61,301 bases of DNA, from contig NZ_WRPR01000017.1 in the NCBI RefSeq assembly GCF_010367455.1, positions 1 to 61,301 on the forward strand. The letters run 5' to 3'. Source of the stretch: Candidatus Laterigemmans baculatus (GTDB lineage: Bacteria; Planctomycetota; Planctomycetia; Pirellulales; Pirellulaceae). Position numbers and translations under genes: made by a program. Under the pieces are notes generated by a model. The model ran no database searches. It saw only the letters and a list, made by a program, of their open reading frames with translations, and was not told the DNA's origin. Below, piece by piece: positions 6,860-15,678 of this stretch. The first letter of the stretch is position 1, and every line of letters starts with the position of its first letter.

Positions 6860-8656
6860 CTAAAGCCCCTCCTCGCTGCCGCCGTGCGAATGGCTGTCGG
6901 CGACCGAGAATTCGCTCAGCGCCGGAACCAGCATCGCCGCGGTTGCAAAGCCATAACCGGTGATCACCGTGGCCGCGACCGGCAACTGGTCCTGCTGCAA
7001 TAGAAACTGAGTGATCGCGTAGTAGGTCACCAGCGGCAGCTCGATCGCGGCGGCGAAGATCGCCCCCGACGGGTTGCGCCAGCCGAGGGCCGCGTAGAGC
7101 GCCGCCCCGCCGCCCAAGATGATGATCAGGAACGGGGCCAGTTGCAGCTGGAACGCGCCCCGGAAACTGACCATGATCACCATGCAGATCGCGATCCCCA
7201 CGCAGAGGAAGAACACCGTCCCGAGGCTCACCAGCGTCGCCGTTCTGCCGATCGGGTAGCTCAATCCGCAGTGGATCCCGAGCGTGGCGACGAAGATGTA
7301 CAGCACTGCAGCTCCGAGCATCGCGTACACCGCGTTCTCCGCCGTCACCACGTCGCTGATTGCCAAGTAGACGATCAGGGCCATCGGCAACAGGACCATC
7401 TCCTTGGTCACGTACAGCACGCCCAGCAATTTGCCGAACAGGAACTCGCGGGGGCTGAGGTCGGTGACCATCAGCAGATCGAGCGCCAGCGCATCGCGCT
7501 CGCTGGTGATCGAGTTCACCGCCAGGGCGTTGACGATCACCAAGCTGACGACTCCCAGCGCCGCCATCGGCAACGTCGCCGCCGGCAGCACCCGGCCGCT
7601 GACTTCGGGACGCTCGACCGCGGCTCCCGAACGAATCGCCGTCCAGATCGTCACCGCGGCCAGGGCAAAGACCAGCAGGTAGGCGGCGCGGATCAGGATG
7701 ATCTTGCTGCCGTAAGCCCGCGTTCGCACCTCCCGCCAGAGGATCGGGTTGGACCACACCCGGCGCGGCTCGCGGACCTTCCACGTCGCCGCGGCCGGCT
7801 CCTGGGCGGCTCCCGCACTCGCGAGCCCGGGTGGCGGTTCCTCGCTGCGAGGGGCGGCGTGTCCACGGACTTCGCGGGAGGGATTCCAGACTCGCACGCG
7901 AAGAATGCCCCAGCCCGTCACGAGCGCCGAGAGGCCGAGCATCAGCAGCGTGTAGGCCAGGGCGGGGCGGGCGATCCAGCGGCCGGTCTCCTGCAGCGGC
8001 TGGGCGGCCGAAAGCAGGGCCCGGATCGGGCTCAAGAGGCCGGCCAGTTGCGGATCGAGCCCCGGCACTCCGCCCGCGGCGACGATCTCCCAAAAGCCCA
8101 GCCAGAGGGTGATCGCGAGCAGCGTGACGGCGATCGTCTGAAAGCTCTTTTCCCGCCACAGGCCGACGACCGTACCGACAGCCGAAGCGGCAATCAAACT
8201 GGTCAGCGTGACCAGATAGACATCGAAGACTTGCTCGAGCGACACGCCGCCGAAGAGCGTTAGCGCCAAGAACAGCGGGAGGGCGGCGGCGAGCATCGAG
8301 CCGACCCCGAGCAACGCCGCGGCCAGTTTACCAACGACCAGCTCAAAGCCGCTGATCCGAGTCAGCAGGAGCAGCAAGAGCGTGCGGCGATCCTTCTCCT
8401 GAGCCACGCTGCTAGCCGCGCCGACCGCCGCTTGGAACGAGAGTACGAGCAACTGCAGCGGAGCGAGCAACAAAAACATCCAGCCACCGAAGCGGGCCAG
8501 GTCACCGGCGGTCCGCAGCGGCTGGGTCCCGGCGAGGACGAGATAGCCGGTGCACAGCAGCAGGAACAGGCTGAGCAAATAGACCGATCGCGCCAAATAG
8601 AATCGCGGGCGCCGAGGCGTGGCGATCGCTTCGCGCAAAAAGACCGGACCGAGCAT
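6860..8656 (-). CDS. ABC-2-type transporter permease
   Basis: 598 residues with about 12 predicted membrane helices in two halves. Each half begins with a short cytoplasmic motif of the family (GPVFLREAIATPRRPRFYLA and NPILWREVRTRAYGSK). Other family features are VAQEKDRRTLLLLLLTRISG and SERDALALDLLMVTDLSPRE, the amphipathic segments near the ATPase contact. The duplicated halves suggest two fused permeases of the multicopper-enzyme-maturation/NosY-like group. No ATP-binding subunit is encoded nearby; it must come from elsewhere. First gene of the operon with the two CNNM-type proteins. Confidence 0.85.
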   Translation of the reverse strand: MLGPVFLREAIATPRRPRFYLARSVYLLSLFLLLCTGYLVLAGTQPLRTAGDLARFGGWMFLLLAPLQLLVLSFQAAVGAASSVAQEKDRRTLLLLLLTRISGFELVVGKLAAALLGVGSMLAAALPLFLALTLFGGVSLEQVFDVYLVTLTSLIAASAVGTVVGLWREKSFQTIAVTLLAITLWLGFWEIVAAGGVPGLDPQLAGLLSPIRALLSAAQPLQETGRWIARPALAYTLLMLGLSALVTGWGILRVRVWNPSREVRGHAAPRSEEPPPGLASAGAAQEPAAATWKVREPRRVWSNPILWREVRTRAYGSKIILIRAAYLLVFALAAVTIWTAIRSGAAVERPEVSGRVLPAATLPMAALGVVSLVIVNALAVNSITSERDALALDLLMVTDLSPREFLFGKLLGVLYVTKEMVLLPMALIVYLAISDVVTAENAVYAMLGAAVLYIFVATLGIHCGLSYPIGRTATLVSLGTVFFLCVGIAICMVIMVSFRGAFQLQLAPFLIIILGGGAALYAALGWRNPSGAIFAAAIELPLVTYYAITQFLLQQDQLPVAATVITGYGFATAAMLVPALSEFSVADSHSHGGSEEGL

Positions 8657-8919
8657 GCGTCATTCACGAGCGGAACAGGGCTGGACGCTATGGAGATTAG
8701 CAGGTTGCCGAGAACCTCCATAGTAGCTGCGACCTCCACCGCCGCGGCGAGCATCCATCGTAATCGGCTCAGCCGTCAGAATCAGGGCGACCGGCAGGGA
8801 GCTCGCAGAACCTGCCGCAGGAATTTTCCTCGCACCGACGCCTCTCCCGCCGGGGTGACGTAGGGTTGCCATAGAGGGTCCGACGGTATCCACGCCGCCG
8901 GCGCTTGCTCGCTTGGGCC

Positions 8920-8949
8920 GAGACAGGGGCATCCGAGACAGGGGCATCC
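8920..8949. repeat. Perfect 15-bp tandem duplication
   Basis: GAGACAGGGGCATCC occurs twice head to tail (8920-8934, 8935-8949). It lies in the 320-bp divergent gap between the permease and the Flp pilin gene, which otherwise shows no gene. The duplication ends 28 bp before the pilin start codon, inside its probable leader. Confidence 0.9.
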
Positions 8950-8977
8950 GGCCGACCACCACCTGAGACGGGTCATC

Positions 8978-9172
8978 ATGAGTCTGCTGAACATCACAAT
9001 GCAAAGCTGCCGGAGTTTCTTCTCCGACGAAGAAGGGCCCACGACGGTCGAGTATGCCGTCATGCTGGCGCTGATCGTCGCCGTCTGTGCCGGCACGGTC
9101 TCGACGCTCGCGAACGCAACCAACGAAAACTTCAACCGCTCGGCCCAGGCGATCCTCGAAGCAACCGAGTAG
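8978..9172 (+). CDS. Flp-family type IVb pilin
   Basis: 64 residues. A short leader ends in DEEG, followed by PTTVEYAVMLALIVAVC: cleavage after the Gly would leave the Glu at +5 and the Tyr at +6, the Flp signature (G/XXXXEY), at the head of a 20-residue hydrophobic helix. The product would be inserted in the membrane, cut by a TadV-type prepilin peptidase and assembled by a Tad secretion machine. No tad/cpa genes are present, so it is a stand-alone pilin gene. A repeat array begins a few bases after its stop. Confidence 0.9.
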   Translation: MSLLNITMQSCRSFFSDEEGPTTVEYAVMLALIVAVCAGTVSTLANATNENFNRSAQAILEATE

Positions 9173-9176
9173 GGGA

Positions 9177-9303
9177 TAGTCGCCTTTCGCTCCGCGAAAG
9201 TAGCGCAGAAACGCAGAAGCGCTACTTTCGCGGAGCGAAAGGCGACTATGGAAAGGCGACTATGGCTTGCCAGCGCAACTTTCGCGGAGCGAAAGGCGAC
9301 TAA
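9177..9303. repeat. GTCGCCTTTCGCTCCGC array B
   Basis: One forward unit (TAGTCGCCTTTCGCTCCGCG), an AGCGC-bounded spacer, one inverted unit, a partial GGAAAGGCGACTATGG duplicate, and a second inverted unit ending at 9303. It lies between the convergent pilin and acyltransferase genes and contains the stop codon of the latter (9260-9262). Confidence 0.92.
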
Positions 9304-10540
9304 CCATCGCGGTCGCCGGGACGACGGGCCTTCGCAGCGGATTGGCTTCGGCGGCCAAGCGGCCGAGCATCTCTCGGAGTTGCTCACCGATTTGGTCGAG
9401 GAGCGGATCGGAGCCGCCGCGCGTGGTCCGTTCGGCGGGCACCTCGATCGCTGTGCCGACTTCCATCACCGCATGCAGCGGACCGGGCCACCGCGATTTG
9501 CCCAGCGCGTCTTCTTGCAGTCGCTCGATCGTCTCGAGCACGCGCGTGTCGGTGACCGTGCTCGGATCGAGGTAGCCGCTCGGGTACGAATCCAGCTGCT
9601 GGACCAAGTCGACGTCGGCCACGGCGCGGCGGATCTGCTGCCGCTGTTCCTCCGGAGCGGCCGGATCGAGCAGGAGGGGAACCAGTTTGCTGCGGACCGT
9701 GCGGACCCGCGTCAGCACATCGGCTCGGTGCACTTCCCCGACATATCGCCGCTCGATCGGATGCATCAAGAACTCGACCAGCGCATCGCGGCGGGACTCG
9801 AGCGAGCCACTTTGGCTGTGCCCAAAATGCTCGACCTCTTTGAGCGCCAGCAGCCCTTCGGCGACTCGCGCGATCCGTGGCAGCAGCGGCAACTCGGGGC
9901 GGGGGTGCCATGACAGGTGCCGCTCGAGTTCGGCGAGCGCTCCGTCGGCCCAGACCTCGATGTCCCCACGGAACAGATACTTGATCCCCAGCGGATGGAT
10001 CACGACTTGACCGCTGCCGGCTTTCGCGCGGCGGCGGGCGGCCGCCCGCGCGACGAACGTGGGGCCGTCGAGCAGCGGCCGCACGATGTCGTTGGTGCGG
10101 TTGGTCGTCCCCTCGGGAAAGATCAGCAGCGGGCGTTCGGCGTCGGCCAAAATTTGGATCGCCGTCTCGATCGATTGCCGATCGACGCCTTCTCGCCAGA
10201 TGCTGAAGGCTCCCATCTTGGGGAGCGAAAACATGTCAAAGCGGCTGGCGTTGAACAGGTGCCAGCTGGCCATCGCATACAGATGCTGGTCGAGCTCTCG
10301 CGAGAGCCAGCCGAGCACCAGCGGATCGGCGTAGCGGCAATGGTTGGGGGTCAGCAGGATCCCGTGCCCGGCCCGGAGCGACGCGCCCAGCCGCTCGAGA
10401 TGCCGGCATTCATGGCTGACCACGCCGTCCTTCTTGCGGAGGTAGCGATCGACCAGCCGAGTTCGCTGGATCAGCGATGGCCAGAGATTGCCGCGATGGG
10501 GAGGCACGAACCGGTACGGCTTTTCAACAACAACGCTCAT
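9260..10540 (-). CDS. PlsC-type 1-acylglycerol-3-phosphate acyltransferase
   Basis: 426 residues, beginning at ATG 10540. The acyltransferase domain (about 30-230) has the catalytic NHCRYAD (NHX4D), the substrate-binding FPEGTT, and a conserved aromatic/proline stretch after it (HPLGIKYLF). The remaining 200 residues are helical and of unknown role. It would acylate lysophosphatidate or a related lipid at the membrane. The last residues (SRLSLRES and on) are encoded by repeat array B, so the native C-terminus has been replaced or extended. It lies 19 bp downstream of the kinase gene and probably shares its transcript. Confidence 0.85.
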   Translation of the reverse strand: MSVVVEKPYRFVPPHRGNLWPSLIQRTRLVDRYLRKKDGVVSHECRHLERLGASLRAGHGILLTPNHCRYADPLVLGWLSRELDQHLYAMASWHLFNASRFDMFSLPKMGAFSIWREGVDRQSIETAIQILADAERPLLIFPEGTTNRTNDIVRPLLDGPTFVARAAARRRAKAGSGQVVIHPLGIKYLFRGDIEVWADGALAELERHLSWHPRPELPLLPRIARVAEGLLALKEVEHFGHSQSGSLESRRDALVEFLMHPIERRYVGEVHRADVLTRVRTVRSKLVPLLLDPAAPEEQRQQIRRAVADVDLVQQLDSYPSGYLDPSTVTDTRVLETIERLQEDALGKSRWPGPLHAVMEVGTAIEVPAERTTRGGSDPLLDQIGEQLREMLGRLAAEANPLRRPVVPATAMVSRLSLRESCAGKP

Positions 10541-10559
10541 GGGATCCGAAACTCGATGC

Positions 10560-12389
10560 TCAACCGGTCAATCGGGCGATGACGAATCCCATACCGACCG
10601 CGACGGCAAACATCAAGAGCAGGCCCAGGATCAGCAGCCACTTGGTCTGGCTCGAGCGGCTCGCGCCCGGCGGGTGCGGCGCGGCCGAGCGTCGGGCGGC
10701 ATCGATCGCCGCAGCCCGCCGAACCGCCTCGGCTTTGGGATCGGCCGCTGCCGCCGCCCCGGCCGCCGCCCCGCGGCGACCGAGCCCTGAGCGACTGCTG
10801 CCGCTGGCCCCCACTCCCGAACGGTTTCCTGCTCCCGAGCGGCCCCCTGCTCCTGATCGGCCCCCTGCTCCTGAGCGGCCCGCCGAGCTGCCGTGCGAAG
10901 AGCCGCCGCGGCTGGGCATCTTGTAGCCCGATTCGACTTCCAGATCGATCATGCTGCCGCCGGAAGACTCGCCGGGGGATTTCATCCGGGGAACGACTGG
11001 CAACAACCGTCCGCTGTCGGAGGCGGATAATCCAGAGCGGCCGACGGTCGAGCCGGCTCCGGCTCTCGAAGCGGATCCGCCGGCGACCGTGTCTCCCGAT
11101 TGCGAGGTGACCGTATCGTGATGGCCGATCCCGCCTGAGGAGGAGGCTCCCGCAGCGGAACCGCGACTGCTGCCCGATCCGCGGAGACCCGAACCCCGAG
11201 TGGCGGAGCCTGGGGTGGCGGAACTCCGGTTCGTGGAGCCCTCGGAGGGGGAGCCTTGGGAGAGGGAGCGGCGTTCGCCCCCGGCCGCGGCCCCGGCCGC
11301 GGCGGCGGTGGCCGACTTTGCCGTGGCGACCGCTTGTTGCTGGTCCGCTTCGTAGTCGGTTCGCCAGCGGTCGAGAGCTTCGACCACGTCGCTCATCGTT
11401 TGGTAGCGGAACCGCGGATCCTTTTGCAGCATCTTGACGCAGATCCCCTCGAGCTCCCCGGGGACTTCGGAGCGCTCCTTGCGGATCGACGAGGGCATTT
11501 CGGTCTGGTGCTTGGCGATCCGCTGGGCGAGCGTTCCCTCGGGGAAGGGGGGGTGGCCGGTGAGCAGGAAGTAGAGCGTGCAGCCGAGCCCATAGATGTC
11601 GACGCGGTGGTCGACTTTGTGGCTGTTGAGCGCTTGTTCCGGGGCCAAGTAGTCAGCCGTGCCGAGGACGTTCTCGTTGTTCGCCACCGTCAGCGATTCG
11701 TCGTCCTCGACGGTGAACAGGGCCAAGCCGAGGTCGAGCAACTTGATCTGCTCGTTGCGATCGACCAGCAGGTTGGCCGGTTTGACGTCGCGGTGGATCA
11801 GTCCCTTGTCGTGCGAATGCTGCAGGCCGCTGGCCGCTTGGCGGATGTAGCCCGCTGCTCGGACCACCTCCATGGGCCCTTCGCGGCGAATGATCGCTTG
11901 CAGATCGTCGCCGTCGACGTACTCCATCACGATGTAGTGCAGGTCGCCTTCGTTATCGATATCGAAGGCCCGCACGATGTTGGGATGGTTGAGAGCCGCG
12001 ATCGCTTTGGCTTCCAGCTGAAACCGAGCCAGGTAGGTCGCATCGTCGACCCGCCGGCGGGGGAGCACCTTGATCGCCCGCAGGTCGTGCATCCGGGTGT
12101 GTTCGGCCAAGTAGACGCTGCTCATCCCTCCGGTGCCGATGTGGCCGAGCAGCTTGTAGCGACCGAGGAAAAATCCTTTATATTTTCCCCCCGCGAGCTT
12201 TTCGATCTGCCACTCGGTGAGCAGTTTGTCGTTGCGGAGGCGTTTGACCACGTGCCGCAGCGAGGGGAGTTGGCCGTCGTGCTCGGCCTTGAGGCGATCC
12301 AGAGATTTGGCCAGTGCGGCGGCTTCGACAAGCCGGCTTTTCTCGACGATTTCCAAGAATCGCTCGGTGGTCAGTTCAGGCGCGTCCAA
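10560..12389 (-). CDS. Membrane-anchored Ser/Thr protein kinase
   Basis: 609 residues. A helical N-terminal region (1-75) precedes a Hanks-type kinase domain (about 77-345): glycine loop [15 protein letters not shown], Lys 107 in RAIKVL, catalytic HRDVKPAN (199-206), DLG (219-221) in place of DFG, and APE (249-251). A Ser/Gly/Arg-rich linker of about 230 residues, compatible with phosphorylation, leads to one C-terminal membrane helix (about 583-606), so the kinase domain faces the cytoplasm. DLG occurs in other bacterial kinases and need not mean inactivity. The product is probably active and may regulate envelope functions; the acyltransferase gene follows in the same direction. Confidence 0.93.
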   Translation of the reverse strand: MDAPELTTERFLEIVEKSRLVEAAALAKSLDRLKAEHDGQLPSLRHVVKRLRNDKLLTEWQIEKLAGGKYKGFFLGRYKLLGHIGTGGMSSVYLAEHTRMHDLRAIKVLPRRRVDDATYLARFQLEAKAIAALNHPNIVRAFDIDNEGDLHYIVMEYVDGDDLQAIIRREGPMEVVRAAGYIRQAASGLQHSHDKGLIHRDVKPANLLVDRNEQIKLLDLGLALFTVEDDESLTVANNENVLGTADYLAPEQALNSHKVDHRVDIYGLGCTLYFLLTGHPPFPEGTLAQRIAKHQTEMPSSIRKERSEVPGELEGICVKMLQKDPRFRYQTMSDVVEALDRWRTDYEADQQQAVATAKSATAAAAGAAAGGERRSLSQGSPSEGSTNRSSATPGSATRGSGLRGSGSSRGSAAGASSSGGIGHHDTVTSQSGDTVAGGSASRAGAGSTVGRSGLSASDSGRLLPVVPRMKSPGESSGGSMIDLEVESGYKMPSRGGSSHGSSAGRSGAGGRSGAGGRSGAGNRSGVGASGSSRSGLGRRGAAAGAAAAADPKAEAVRRAAAIDAARRSAAPHPPGASRSSQTKWLLILGLLLMFAVAVGMGFVIARLTG

Positions 12390-12532
12390 GCGGAAGTTTC
12401 ACTCTCGCAGGCGTTTCGCTTTTCGCAGCCTCGCCCCGCCAGGGAGGGTGTGCGAGAATCCGCGGGTTCTAAGCTGCTAGGGTAAGCGATGGGGTCGGGT
12501 TGTCAAAGTTTCGCGTATCGAAGTTACTGTAA

Positions 12533-13342
12533 ATGAATTCTCGCTCGGAGCGACTCGCGGCGATTGGTTTGATGGCCAAATACTGGACGGCGGGGCGTGT
12601 GAAAACGCGGTTGGCCCCGGCGATCGGGAGCCAAGCCGCCGCGGATTTGCACCGCGCGATGGTCCGCTACCTGCTCCGCCAACTCGGTCACGTGGCCGCC
12701 CGCCGCGTGCTGGCGGTCGCCCCGGATAATCAGGCGATGCAGTTCGTCGGCGAGGCCGGCTGGCGGTGGCAGATCACCGCTCAAGGTCCAGGTTCGCTCG
12801 GCGACCGCATCGAACGGCTCCTGCGGCTGCTACTCTCCTTCGGCGACAAAGCCCTGCTGATCGGCTCGGATTGCCCGCGAGTCACCGCCGCAACCATGAA
12901 CCGCGGCTGGGCCGAACTCGAAACGCACGACGTGGTCCTGGGGCCCGCGGCCGATGGCGGCTATTACCTGATCGGGCTCCGCGGTCCCTGGCACACCCAT
13001 TATAGCGCGCTGTTCGCCGAAATCGCTTGGGGAACCGAACGGGTCGCCGAGCAGACGCGGCGAGCGGCGGCCGCGGCCGAGCTGAGCCTCGCGGAACTGG
13101 AACTCGAACACGATGTCGATCGGCCCGACGATCTGCCGAGGCTCGTCGAGTGGGTGCGGCAAGGGGGAGGGGACAAGGAATTTCGCCAAGCGGTGCTGGC
13201 GGTGGCGGAAAAGCTTGAGGGGGCGGAAAAGCTTGAGGGGGCGGAAGAGCTTGAGGGGGCGGAAGAGCTTGAGGGGGCGGAAGAGCTTGAGGGGGCGGAA
13301 AAGCTCAGGGGGGAAAGCGTCGTGGACGGACCGAGCCGGTGA
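12533..13342 (+). CDS. TIGR04282-family glycosyltransferase-like protein
   Basis: 269 residues. The first 200 form a GT-A type nucleotide-diphospho-sugar fold: LMAKYWTAGRVKTRLAPAIG is the family's nucleotide-binding opening, ALLIGSDCPRVTAATM holds the DxD-like metal site, and LGPAADGGYYLIGLRG is the diagnostic third motif. Members occur in arsenosugar and other small-molecule glycosylation contexts. The C-terminus is odd: six 18-bp tandem repeats (13204-13311) encode an EKLEGA/EELEGA tail that extends the protein beyond the usual length. The stop overlaps the GTG start of thiO by 4 bp, so the two genes are translated together. Confidence 0.85.
   Translation: MNSRSERLAAIGLMAKYWTAGRVKTRLAPAIGSQAAADLHRAMVRYLLRQLGHVAARRVLAVAPDNQAMQFVGEAGWRWQITAQGPGSLGDRIERLLRLLLSFGDKALLIGSDCPRVTAATMNRGWAELETHDVVLGPAADGGYYLIGLRGPWHTHYSALFAEIAWGTERVAEQTRRAAAAAELSLAELELEHDVDRPDDLPRLVEWVRQGGGDKEFRQAVLAVAEKLEGAEKLEGAEELEGAEELEGAEELEGAEKLRGESVVDGPSR
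13204..13311. repeat. Six-copy 18-bp in-frame tandem repeat
   Basis: Units of GGCGGAAAAGCTTGAGGG or GGCGGAAGAGCTTGAGGG at 13204, 13222, 13240, 13258, 13276 and 13294 (the last diverged). All are in frame inside the glycosyltransferase gene and give a charged helical tail. Copy number is likely to vary between strains. Confidence 0.95.
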
Positions 13343-14475
13343 GCGTGACGACGCCCCTTTCCGACCACGCATGCATCGTCGTTGGCGGCGGCGTGATCGG
13401 GCTGAGCATCGCTTGGGAGTTGGCTCTCCGCGGCGTCCGCTCGCTGGTGCTCGAGCGAGGCCGGCTCGGTCGCGGCACCTCCTGGGCCGGCGCTGGAATC
13501 CTTCCCCCGGCCAACTTTCAGACCGCCCTCGACCCGCTCGACCGGCTCCGCGGGCTGAGCCACGCCTTGCATCGCGAGTGGGCCGAGCGGATTCGCCGAG
13601 AGACGGGAATCGACACCGGCTATCGCGCCTGTGGCGGCATCTATTTGGCCCGCGGAGCGGGAGAGGCCGCGTCGCTGCAGGGGCTCGCCCAGTACTGGCG
13701 GGAGTACGAGATTCGCTGCGAACCGCTCGACGCCGAGTCGCTCGGCCGCCGTGAACCGGCTCTGGCGGATGCCCTCCGGCGGGCCGTGCTCCGTTCGGCT
13801 TGGTGGGTGCCCGACGAGGTGCAGATCCGCCCGCCGGACCATCTCCGTGGTCTGGCTGCCGCGGCGGCCCAGGCCGGGGTGGAGTTCCGCGAGCAGACCC
13901 CGGTCGAGCGACTCGTGCGGGAGGGTTCGCGAGTGGTCGGCGTGGAGACCGCGCAGGGGCCGATCACCGCCGACACCGTAATTTTGGCCGGGGGAGTTTG
14001 GGCGAGTGCTTTGAACGCGTCGGTCCACGTCGCTCGCGATTTGATTCCCGTGCGGGGGCAAGTCGTCCTCTATCGGGCTGCTCCCGGATTGCTCCACTCG
14101 GTGATCAACGAAGGGCACCGCTACCTCGTGCCCCGCGACGACGGTCACATCTACACCGGATCGAACGAGGAGGAGGTGGGGCTCGACGAGCGCACGACGC
14201 CCGAAGTCATCGCGTCGCTGCGGGAGTGGGCCGAAACGCTCGTGCCCGAGCTGCGGAGGGGCGAGGTCGAGCGGACTTGGAGCGGATTGCGGCCCGGCAC
14301 GATCGATGGCTTTCCCTACCTCGGACGCGCTCCCGATTTTGAAAACCTGTACGTTGCCACGGGCCATTTCCGCAGCGGACTGCATCTCTCCTGTGGCACC
14401 GCCGTTGTCATCGCCGATCTGGTGACCGGCCGGACTCCCGCGGTGAACCTCGACGCTTTCCGCCCGGCTCGATAA
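13339..14475 (+). CDS. thiO: Glycine oxidase ThiO
   Basis: 378 residues from GTG 13339. The FAD-binding Rossmann motif is ACIVVGGGVIGLSIAWELAL at residues 11-30, followed by LERGRLGRGTSWAGAGIL, typical of ThiO (the S-W-A-G-A-G stretch). Near the C-terminus are WSGLRPGTIDGFPYLGRAP and VATGHFRSGLHLSCGTA, the substrate- and FAD-contacting segments of glycine/D-amino-acid oxidases. It oxidises glycine to iminoglycine for the thiazole of thiamine. No other thi gene is present, and it is coupled to an unrelated glycosyltransferase-like gene, so a broader amine-oxidase role remains possible. Confidence 0.88.
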   Translation: MSVTTPLSDHACIVVGGGVIGLSIAWELALRGVRSLVLERGRLGRGTSWAGAGILPPANFQTALDPLDRLRGLSHALHREWAERIRRETGIDTGYRACGGIYLARGAGEAASLQGLAQYWREYEIRCEPLDAESLGRREPALADALRRAVLRSAWWVPDEVQIRPPDHLRGLAAAAAQAGVEFREQTPVERLVREGSRVVGVETAQGPITADTVILAGGVWASALNASVHVARDLIPVRGQVVLYRAAPGLLHSVINEGHRYLVPRDDGHIYTGSNEEEVGLDERTTPEVIASLREWAETLVPELRRGEVERTWSGLRPGTIDGFPYLGRAPDFENLYVATGHFRSGLHLSCGTAVVIADLVTGRTPAVNLDAFRPAR

Positions 14476-14495
14476 CCCGGATTCTGCATGCGCTC

Positions 14496-14530
14496 GGAGA
14501 ACCGGACGCTAGCGCGTTGCGGCTGATGAA
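14496..14530. repeat. GCTAGCGC element, degenerate single arm
   Basis: GAGAACCGGACGCTAGCGCG followed by TTGCGGCTGATGA matches one arm of the element at 2216-2318 (which has GAACCGGGGGCTAGCGCCCG then GCGGCTGATA). It lies in the 119-bp gap between thiO and the next gene. Confidence 0.55.
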
Positions 14531-14594
14531 TACTTCGGGCTAGGCTCTGTCTGAACACTACTTGTCCCTCGGCTTGGTTTGACGCAAACGCTCT

Positions 14595-15347
14595 ATGACT
14601 CTCGACACACTGGATCCGCCCGGGCGGATTGCGATCCTCGGCGGCGGACCGATCGGCATCGAAGCAGCACTCTACGCCCGCTATCTCGGCTACTCGGTGG
14701 TCCTGTTCGAACGGGACCAGCTCGCCGCGCGGTTGCTGACCGAGAGCGAGGGAGTCCCGCCGGCGATCTGCACCTCTCCTCTGGGATTGGCTGCCGTGGC
14801 CGCTCAGCGGGGGCTCGGTGGGACGACGGTCGAGCTCGAGCCGGAGAGTTGTGAAGCGTGGGCGCGGGATTACTTCCTCCGCATCGCCGAAAGCGATCTG
14901 CTCTCGGGCCGCATCCGCACGGCGACCACCGTCGAGCGGCTCGAGTGGGCCCCGGAAGATGAGGATTCCGAAGATTCCGAAGACGCGGATGGTGGGGGTT
15001 CGGACGAAGCGGAGGAATTGGCGGAGGACGACGGACCGCTGCCCCCCGACTACTTGGTCCATTTCGTCGATTCCGAAGGGACGGCGGGAGTCGAGCGGTT
15101 CGAGGCGGTAATCGACGCTCGGGGCAGCGAGGCGGCTTGGATTGGACCGGGCGACGAACCGGCCGGCGAACCGGGCGGCGAACCGGGCGCCGGGGAGCCG
15201 CTCCCGGCCTATCTCTATCGGCTCGGCAGCCGAGCGGCGGCTGGGGCCGACTACCACGCCGGCTTGGTCCAGATCCGCGAGCTCTTCGCCGGCCTCTGGG
15301 GCCGCCCGGGGCTGGATGTCTACGCCAACTTAGGCGGCGAGATTTAA
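14595..15347 (+). CDS. Compact FAD/NAD(P)-binding Rossmann-fold protein
   Basis: 250 residues. The opening RIAILGGGPIGIEAALYARY is a textbook dinucleotide-binding motif, with an acidic/basic switch at VVLFERDQ. TPLGLAAV-like and ESDLLSGRI segments and the C-terminal pattern LVQIRELFAGLWGRPGLDVY resemble planctomycete FAD-dependent oxidoreductases, but the protein is shorter than most I recall. It carries two low-complexity inserts: an acidic one at about 117-142 (EDEDSEDSEDADGGG) and a 12-bp-unit EPGG repeat at about 190-205. Substrate unknown. Confidence 0.7.
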   Translation: MTLDTLDPPGRIAILGGGPIGIEAALYARYLGYSVVLFERDQLAARLLTESEGVPPAICTSPLGLAAVAAQRGLGGTTVELEPESCEAWARDYFLRIAESDLLSGRIRTATTVERLEWAPEDEDSEDSEDADGGGSDEAEELAEDDGPLPPDYLVHFVDSEGTAGVERFEAVIDARGSEAAWIGPGDEPAGEPGGEPGAGEPLPAYLYRLGSRAAAGADYHAGLVQIRELFAGLWGRPGLDVYANLGGEI

Positions 15348-15455
15348 CGGTGGCCGCGTTTCTTTTCTGCCTCAGCCGTCGCGGTCCGACATCATGACCT
15401 AGGGTTGCGTGAGCGAATCGATTTCGCTTGCTCCACGCACCCGGTGAGTTTCCTG

Positions 15456-15665
15456 ATGATCAAGTTGACCCGACTCGACGGCGAGCCGTTTGTGCTCAAC
15501 GCCGAATTGATTCGGTACGTCGAACGGCGTCCCGACACGTTCATCACGTTGACGACCGGCGATCGCTTGGTGGTCAGTGAGACGATGGATCGCGTGGTCG
15601 AGCTGGCGGTGGGCTACCAGCAACAGAAGCATCTGCTGCCGCGTCCGGCGGGACTCGCGGGCTAG
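15456..15665 (+). CDS. flbD: FlbD-family flagellar protein
   Basis: 69 residues. MIKLTRLDGEPFVLNAELIR, the central TLTTGDRLVVSET and a helix VVELAVGYQQ match the small FlbD family found at the head of flagellar mot operons. The upstream frame (from 15405) is not family-like, so ATG 15456 is used. Its role in flagellar assembly or regulation is poorly defined. It lies 13 bp upstream of motA and is probably the first gene of the motA-motB-fliL-fliN-fliO operon. Confidence 0.9.
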   Translation: MIKLTRLDGEPFVLNAELIRYVERRPDTFITLTTGDRLVVSETMDRVVELAVGYQQQKHLLPRPAGLAG

Positions 15666-15678
15666 AAGAGAGACAAAC

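Noticed and set aside
4588-6863. Plus-strand open frames opposite the CNNM genes
   Set aside because: Gln/Arg/Asp-rich antisense translations; the minus strand has clear DUF21, CBS and CorC_HlyC motifs.
6858-8159. Extension of the long CNNM gene upstream of ATG 6857
   Set aside because: It would overlap the permease in another frame and is Arg/Gly-rich without family similarity; ATG 6857 starts the first membrane helix.
8657-8977. Short frames on both strands in the permease-pilin gap
   Set aside because: No ribosome-binding site or protein-like composition; the gap is better read as divergent promoters plus a 15-bp duplication.
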